Source: Sphaerobacter thermophilus DSM 20745 (GTDB lineage Bacteria > Chloroflexota > Chloroflexia > Thermomicrobiales > Thermomicrobiaceae). From it: a stretch of DNA of 64,000 bases. Numbering within the stretch: the stretch's first letter is position 1; each line of letters starts with the position of its first letter. The notes beneath the pieces were generated by a model, which had not been told where the DNA came from, searched no databases, and saw nothing but the letters and a program-made list of their open reading frames with translations. The translations under genes and the position numbers were made by a program. The stretch covers positions 310,001 through 374,000 of the forward strand of contig NC_013523.1 in assembly GCF_000024985.1 (NCBI RefSeq), read 5' to 3'. This document shows positions 59,793-64,000 of the stretch, piece after piece.

Positions 59793-60536
59793 ATGGCGGA
59801 CTTGATCGAGCACGCCTCCGACGTGGCGGATGAGGCGGCTCGCCGGGCGCACCGCGCGGTCGTTCCAGGCCGGGTGCAGCGTCGCCGGGGACGGTTCTTC
59901 CTGCTCGCGTCGGCAATCGCACTGGTCGGCTACCTCTCACTCATGGTGGTGGTCCGCGCCAATAAGTCGCTCCAGGCGGATGTGGCCGCCACCATGCGCA
60001 TCCAGCGGACACAGCACCCGATGCTCGTGCGGGCGATGTCCGCCGTGAGCTGGTTCGGATTCCGCCCGCAGAGCCTGATCCTGCCGGCCACGGCCATCGC
60101 AGGGGCGTGGCTGCTGCGGTTCCGCACCGAGGCCCTCTTCCTCATCGCTGCCTGGGGCGCCAGCTTCCTCAGCTTCACCACCAAGCTCTTCGTGCAGCGC
60201 CCTCGACCGGACGGCGAGCTGTTCCGCGTGGTCGAGGCGAACATCCGCGACTCGAGCTTCCCGAGCGGGCACACGCTGCACTACGTCGCGTTCTGGGGAT
60301 TCTTCTCGTACCTCATCTTCACCAAGGTGCGGAACGGCGTCGTGCGCTGGGTCACGACTGGCTTCATCGCGACGATGGCGGCGCTGGTCGGGCCGTCGCG
60401 CGTCTACCTGGGCCACCACTGGCTGACCGACGTGCTCGCCTCCTACCTGCTCGGCCTGGCCTACCTGCTGGGGCTGGTGACGGTGTACCGGTGGGTCCGG
60501 TCGTGGCTCCACGCGGACAACGGACAGGACGGATAG
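59793..60536 (+). CDS. PAP2-family membrane phosphatase
   Basis: A 247-residue membrane protein with about five helices. The three phosphatase motifs are KLFVQRPRP (KxxxxxxRP), SSFPSGHTLHYVAF (PSGH) and SRVYLGHHWLTDV (SRxxxxxHxxxD). It could act as undecaprenyl-pyrophosphate, phosphatidate or phosphatidylglycerophosphate phosphatase. It is followed after one base by the GDPD-like gene. A remnant of another PAP2 protein is at 4803-5036. Confidence 0.92.
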   Translation: MADLIEHASDVADEAARRAHRAVVPGRVQRRRGRFFLLASAIALVGYLSLMVVVRANKSLQADVAATMRIQRTQHPMLVRAMSAVSWFGFRPQSLILPATAIAGAWLLRFRTEALFLIAAWGASFLSFTTKLFVQRPRPDGELFRVVEANIRDSSFPSGHTLHYVAFWGFFSYLIFTKVRNGVVRWVTTGFIATMAALVGPSRVYLGHHWLTDVLASYLLGLAYLLGLVTVYRWVRSWLHADNGQDG

Positions 60537-60537
60537 G

Positions 60538-61314
60538 ATGGCCGGTCCGGAGCGCCGCGCGGCTGACGGGCCGGGGAGCGGCCGGCCGATCCTGATCGCC
60601 CACCGCGGCGGCGCCCGGGGCAACGAGGAAAACACCGCCCCCGTCTTCGCCCGCACGGAGCAGATGCCTGTCGACATGGTGGAGTTCGACGTCCGCCGCA
60701 CGGTCGACGGCGCACTGATCCTTGTCCACGACGCCACGGTCCACGTGGGCGGTCGCCGGTTCCACGTGGCGGAGACGCCGGTCGCTGACCTGCGCGCAGC
60801 CGTGCCGGGACTGCTGACGCTGGACGAGTTCCTCGAGCAATTCGGGAAGGTGCGCCCGTTCAACCTCGACATGAAGGCCCGCGGCTACGAAGCGGAGATC
60901 GCGGCCGCGCTCCGGCGCCACGACGTGGTGGCTCAGGCCCTGGTGTCAAGCGTCCACATCTGGAGCCTGCGGCGGCTCGGCCGGATGGTGCCTGAGCTGG
61001 CGCTGGGGCTGTCCCGCGGGCACCTCGCCTCCAGCGCACCCCCGCCGCTGCAGCCGTTGGCAGCCCGCTGGCTGCGGCTCACCCTCCTCCTGATGCTGCT
61101 GCCCGGCCTGTGGATCTCCCGGGCGCGGTCGGTGATGCTCCAGCACCGGGTGGTCACCCCGTGGCTGGTGCGTTTCCTCCGCCGGCGCGGCTACCGGGTC
61201 TTCACCTGGACCGTGGACGACCCCGGCGAAGCCGCCCGCGTTGCCCGGGCCGGGGTCGACGGCATCGCCAGCAACACGCCGCTAGATATCCGCGACGCCA
61301 TCGCGAGCCGGTAG
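60538..61314 (+). CDS. Glycerophosphodiester phosphodiesterase family protein
   Basis: A 258-residue TIM-barrel enzyme. ILIAHRGGARGNEENTAPVF is the conserved HRG...EN motif. VDMVEFDVRRTVDGALILVHDATV holds the metal Glu/Asp and the second His. VFTWTVDDPGEAARVARAGVDGIASNTP completes the barrel. A hydrophobic stretch (LRLTLLLMLLPGLWISRA, about residues 179-196) is unusual and may bind the membrane. It starts 1 base after the PAP2 stop, so the two probably act together in phospholipid turnover. Confidence 0.9.
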   Translation: MAGPERRAADGPGSGRPILIAHRGGARGNEENTAPVFARTEQMPVDMVEFDVRRTVDGALILVHDATVHVGGRRFHVAETPVADLRAAVPGLLTLDEFLEQFGKVRPFNLDMKARGYEAEIAAALRRHDVVAQALVSSVHIWSLRRLGRMVPELALGLSRGHLASSAPPPLQPLAARWLRLTLLLMLLPGLWISRARSVMLQHRVVTPWLVRFLRRRGYRVFTWTVDDPGEAARVARAGVDGIASNTPLDIRDAIASR

Positions 61315-61328
61315 GAGCAGGATCACGC

Positions 61329-61405
61329 GCGTCGGACGGAGTCGCGCCTTGCCCGTAGAGAGGGCCCTCACCCCCGTCCCCTCTCCCAACGTTGGGAGAG
61401 GGGAG
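61329..61405. repeat. CCCTCACCCCCGTCCCC-type palindromic repeat, copy B
   Basis: The 42 bases at 61364-61405 match copy A (47674-47715) exactly, including the 26-bp palindrome at 61378-61403. GCGTCGGACGGAG (61329-61341) also matches. It lies between the convergent GDPD and DUF1269-like genes. Confidence 0.8.
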
Positions 61406-61455
61406 CCGGGCGCGAGGGACCGGCGAGGCTTTATGGGACGCTGGCGCTGGAAGCG

Positions 61456-62085
61456 CTACTGCGGGTGGTCCTCGGCAGGGGATTCGGAGCCGGGGAAGGC
61501 TTCCGGGTGGGCCTGGTAGCGGTAGCTGGCGATGTCCCGGGCGTCGGATGCATTGAGGAGCCGCTCCGCGGTTGTGACCTGCTCGCCTTCCTTGGCCAGG
61601 ACCATCACCAGGAAGTTGCCCTGCTCGACGAGCTGCTTGTAGTGCGCGGCGAGATCCTTGGGCACGCCGAGCCCGGCCACGGAAGCGATCCAGCCGCCGG
61701 CGCCTGCGCCCACGGCCGCGCCGCCCAGCGCCGAGGCCAGCCAGCCCGCGGCCAGGAGCGGCCCCGCCCCCGGTATCGCCAGGAGCCCGGCGCCGACCAG
61801 CCCGCCCAGTACGCCGCCCACGACACCACCGCCGAGCGCGCCCGCCAGGGACGAGCTGGAGGCCTGGTCGGACGCCGCCTGTGACGGGATCTCTGCTGCG
61901 GCGTCGGTGCCGCGTGTGACGAGCGAGAGCATGTCGCGGTCGAACCCGGCACTGTGCAGGCGCTCCAGGCCGGAGCGGGCATCGTCTACCGAGGGGAAGA
62001 CGCCGATCACGGTCCGGTAGCCTCCCGCCAGCGCTGCCTGGAGCTTGTCACGGTTCCATCCGCCTGTGTCACCCGGTACGGTCAT
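61456..62085 (-). CDS. General stress protein (DUF1269-like) with a glycine-zipper core
   Basis: A 209-residue protein. The N-terminal domain (YRTVIGVFPSVDDARSGLERLHSAGFDRDMLSLVTRG) resembles the ferredoxin-like general stress protein 17M domain. The middle (about residues 75-138) is a Gly/Ala-rich hydrophobic stretch with GGGVVGGVLGGLVGAGLL and GAAVGAGAGGW, a glycine-zipper pattern able to insert into membranes. The C-terminal domain repeats the stress-protein fold (GNFLVMVLAKEGEQVTTAERLL). The ATG at 62085 follows GGGGAGAAAG. Its role is unknown; membrane-associated stress response is likely. Confidence 0.78.
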   Translation of the reverse strand: MTVPGDTGGWNRDKLQAALAGGYRTVIGVFPSVDDARSGLERLHSAGFDRDMLSLVTRGTDAAAEIPSQAASDQASSSSLAGALGGGVVGGVLGGLVGAGLLAIPGAGPLLAAGWLASALGGAAVGAGAGGWIASVAGLGVPKDLAAHYKQLVEQGNFLVMVLAKEGEQVTTAERLLNASDARDIASYRYQAHPEAFPGSESPAEDHPQ

Positions 62086-62191
62086 GCTTTCTCCCCTTGG
62101 GGCGACGACCGGCCGGGTTTGCCCGGCACTCGTCGCACGTTGAACCACTTTGATCCGGGGGGAGGGTGCAAGGGGCGTGCCAGCCAGGGGG

Positions 62192-62680
62192 CTAGGCTCG
62201 ATCCCCCTTCAGGATGGTGCTGGCCAGCCGGTCGGCCAGTTCCTCCAGGATCTCCTGGTCGGCCGCGCCGAAGGCGTTGAGCTGGTTCGAGTCGACGTCG
62301 ATCTCGCCGAGCACCCGATCGCCCGCCAGGATCGGGACGACGATCTCGGCGCGCGTCTCGGCGAAGCACTGGAGGTAGCGCGGGTCCTTGGAGACGTCCG
62401 GTACGATGATCGACTCTCCGTGCGCGGCGGCATAGCCGCAGATCCCCTCGCCGATTGGGATGCGCACATGCTCGGTCGCAGCCGGGCCACGCCAGGCGGC
62501 CAGGACGAGATCGTTGCCCTCGACCAGGTAGATCCCGGCCCAGGTGTGGTGGGGGAGGGTTTCCGTGAGGATCGCGCAGACGCCGTCGAAGATGGCCTGC
62601 ACGCTCTCGGTGCTGCGGAAGAGGTCGTTGACGCGCTCGCGGACAGTGGCGTAGTGGTCGACGCCCTTGTAGCTGGTCAT
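62192..62680 (-). CDS. GAF-domain protein, likely free methionine-(R)-sulfoxide reductase
   Basis: A 162-residue single-GAF protein of the length of E. coli fRMsr (YebR). HHTWAGIYLVEGNDLVL and GEGICGYAAAHGESIIVPDV, followed by RYLQCFAETRAEIVVPI, hold two cysteines, Cys81 and Cys105. They correspond to the resolving and catalytic cysteines of fRMsr. The third E. coli cysteine is absent, as in many active relatives. It would reduce free Met-R-SO with thioredoxin. The start at 62680 follows AGGAGG. Confidence 0.8.
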   Translation of the reverse strand: MTSYKGVDHYATVRERVNDLFRSTESVQAIFDGVCAILTETLPHHTWAGIYLVEGNDLVLAAWRGPAATEHVRIPIGEGICGYAAAHGESIIVPDVSKDPRYLQCFAETRAEIVVPILAGDRVLGEIDVDSNQLNAFGAADQEILEELADRLASTILKGDRA

Positions 62681-62789
62681 GGTGCCTCCTGGGAGCGAGG
62701 CCGGGTGGACCCGGCCGCGGGCATCGTGCCGCAATTGTAGCGGTCGCCCGGCTCCCAGGGCAGGCGGCTATCGGGTGTGGAGAGCGCCG

Positions 62790-64000
62790 CTAGGGAGATG
62801 GCGGGGGCGAGCCGTAGCGCCACTGGTAGTAGTGGCGCCCGACGTTGCCCATCTCCACCTGCCATTCGTCCGCGTTGGCGGGCGTGTAGGTCAGCAGGCG
62901 CCGCTCGAAGGCCTGGACCAGCACCCACTGGTCGACGCCCTGCACCCGCGCGCGAACCCAGTACGGCTCGGTGATCGGGCGCCCGACCACGTAGATCGGA
63001 TTCCAGGGCTGCTGCGTCAGCCAGTTATGGAACACCGCGGCGACGTTGTGTCCGGTGACCTCGTCGTAGGCTGCGAGCGTCGTGTACCCGGCCAGCGTCG
63101 GCTCCACACCGACCGCGCCGGCCTTGTTCAGGGTCTCCTGCACGGCGGCGCCGATGCGGTTGGGCGCCCGGTGGTCGTTGGCGACGGTCGCGACACCTCG
63201 CAGCGAGGCGTAGGTGGGCGCGTCGGGGTTCTGGGGAGCAGGGTCCCCCGCGACCGGGACAGCGGCCGGGCCGACCGACTGGAACGCGTTGTCCCCGATC
63301 TGGATCTCGCCGCGGATCATGTCGCGCACCAGCAGGCCATTGGTGACGAACCAGGGGCTGGTGCGGTCGCCGCCCGGGTTGGTGATCTCCATGCGGCTCT
63401 TGTCGAAGTAATAGACCTGGCGGCTGCCGCCGGGCGACTCGGCGTATGCCTCCTTCAGTGCGGCGAAGGTATCGGGTCCCCACAGCCAACTGCGCGCGTC
63501 GGCGCCCTGCGCGATGTAGCCGTCGGTCGTGCGCCAGAGGTCCTGCACCGCGCGGTCCGCGGCGGCGACGCCCGGCGGGAGCGCGGCCAGCGGCGGGGCG
63601 ACGGGCACCGGGCCGGGGCGGCCTAGGCGCTCACCGTCCCCGTTGGCGGTGCGGAACGACCAGGTGCGGGAGAAGGGCGCGCCGTCGACGTGGCCCTCGA
63701 CGGTGATCGTATACGTGGTGCCCGGCTCAAGCGGGCTGGTGGCGGCAATCATGTAGGTCCGTCGCGTGAGCCAGCCGTTGCCCGTCTGCGCGATCACGGG
63801 GACGGTGCGACCGTTGGCCATCAGGGTGGCGCGCTCGAAGGTCACGTTCCCCGGACCGTGGTATTTGAGCGTGATCGGGTAGCCGACGGGGTAGCTGGCG
63901 CCGGGGAAGGGGTTGGGGGCCTCACCCCAGAACCGGAGGCCGACGCCGGTGGTCCCGTCCGGCGGCCAGGCGACCCACTCCGGGGTGGCCGTGTCGCTCC
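62790..64000 (-). CDS. Extracellular repeat-type protein of Chloroflexota (5' end beyond the window)
   Basis: The frame is open to the right-hand edge, so the N-terminus is missing. The visible 403 residues start with a beta-sandwich-like part (TPEWVAWPPDG...GLRFWGEAPNPFP, then TYTITVEGHVDGAPFSRTWSFRT), as found after CAP/SCP domains. A second part follows: ADARSWLWGPDTFAALKEAYAESP, VYYFDKSRMEITNP and WFVTNGLLVRDMIRGEIQIGDNAFQ. The C-terminal segment is WVLVQAFERRLLTYTPANADEWQVEMGNVGRHYYQWRYG. This second part recurs in exported Chloroflexota proteins. No catalytic motif is seen. Confidence 0.78.
   Translation of the reverse strand, partial: SDTATPEWVAWPPDGTTGVGLRFWGEAPNPFPGASYPVGYPITLKYHGPGNVTFERATLMANGRTVPVIAQTGNGWLTRRTYMIAATSPLEPGTTYTITVEGHVDGAPFSRTWSFRTANGDGERLGRPGPVPVAPPLAALPPGVAAADRAVQDLWRTTDGYIAQGADARSWLWGPDTFAALKEAYAESPGGSRQVYYFDKSRMEITNPGGDRTSPWFVTNGLLVRDMIRGEIQIGDNAFQSVGPAAVPVAGDPAPQNPDAPTYASLRGVATVANDHRAPNRIGAAVQETLNKAGAVGVEPTLAGYTTLAAYDEVTGHNVAAVFHNWLTQQPWNPIYVVGRPITEPYWVRARVQGVDQWVLVQAFERRLLTYTPANADEWQVEMGNVGRHYYQWRYGSPPPSP

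Overview
The window is a continuous, high-GC, gene-dense bacterial chromosome segment. The gene set suggests a thermophilic member of the Chloroflexota, class Thermomicrobia (Sphaerobacter-like). It has a NADH:quinone oxidoreductase operon split from its NADH-oxidising arm, HslUV, RNase J, PimA-like lipid glycosylation next to a CDP-alcohol phosphatidyltransferase, a single-domain LigD polymerase, and a C-terminal repeat protein of a type I recall mainly from Chloroflexota. The taxonomic call is inference from recall; no rRNA or tRNA gene was seen that could confirm it.

Layout. 0.3-1.2 kb: a class III extradiol-type dioxygenase. 1.4-4.7 kb: a large single-chain (type ISP-like) restriction-modification enzyme, locally AT-richer than its surroundings. 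4.7-5.6 kb: a gene-poor scar with a PAP2 phosphatase remnant, a 140-bp palindromic element, and a small promoter-to-terminator unit on the minus strand. That unit carries a perfect Shine-Dalgarno sequence, a 15-codon ORF and competing hairpins. 5.6-9.0 kb: a minus-strand operon of glycosyltransferase, phospholipid synthase, ComEC-type metallo-beta-lactamase protein, DUF3006 protein and LysM lipoprotein. 10.1-14.0 kb: a YtrA-like GntR regulator with two ABC ATPase/permease pairs. 15.0-17.5 kb: a class A penicillin-binding protein.

17.6-27.8 kb: nuoABCD-HJKLMN, with nuoI, nuoE, nuoF and nuoG absent. 27.8-32.3 kb: repeats, small membrane proteins, priA, and a two-gene toxin-antitoxin-like module whose promoter lies over a perfect 18-bp palindrome. 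32.5-40.3 kb: amino-acid and carbohydrate metabolism (HemL-like aminotransferase, gamma-glutamyltranspeptidase-like enzyme, ilvE, a Tat lipoprotein solute-binding protein, ROK kinase, GT2). 40.4-45.5 kb: hslVU, then a tightly overlapping operon of AlaX-like editing protein, aminotransferase and LigD polymerase. 45.6-54.8 kb: RNase J, membrane proteins, queC, ychF, a YfhO-like protein and a sirtuin. 54.9-64 kb: rpsD, GNAT, HAD, polysaccharide deacetylase, ispH, PAP2, GDPD, a DUF1269-like protein, a GAF/free-Met-sulfoxide reductase-like protein, and a truncated extracellular repeat protein at the window edge.

Three kinds of intergenic repeat recur: a 'GTCATCCTGAG...' palindrome, a 'CCCTCACCCCCGTCCCCTCT...' palindrome, and heptamer tandem arrays of the type TGCGTNN. 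They mark the gaps between transcription units.
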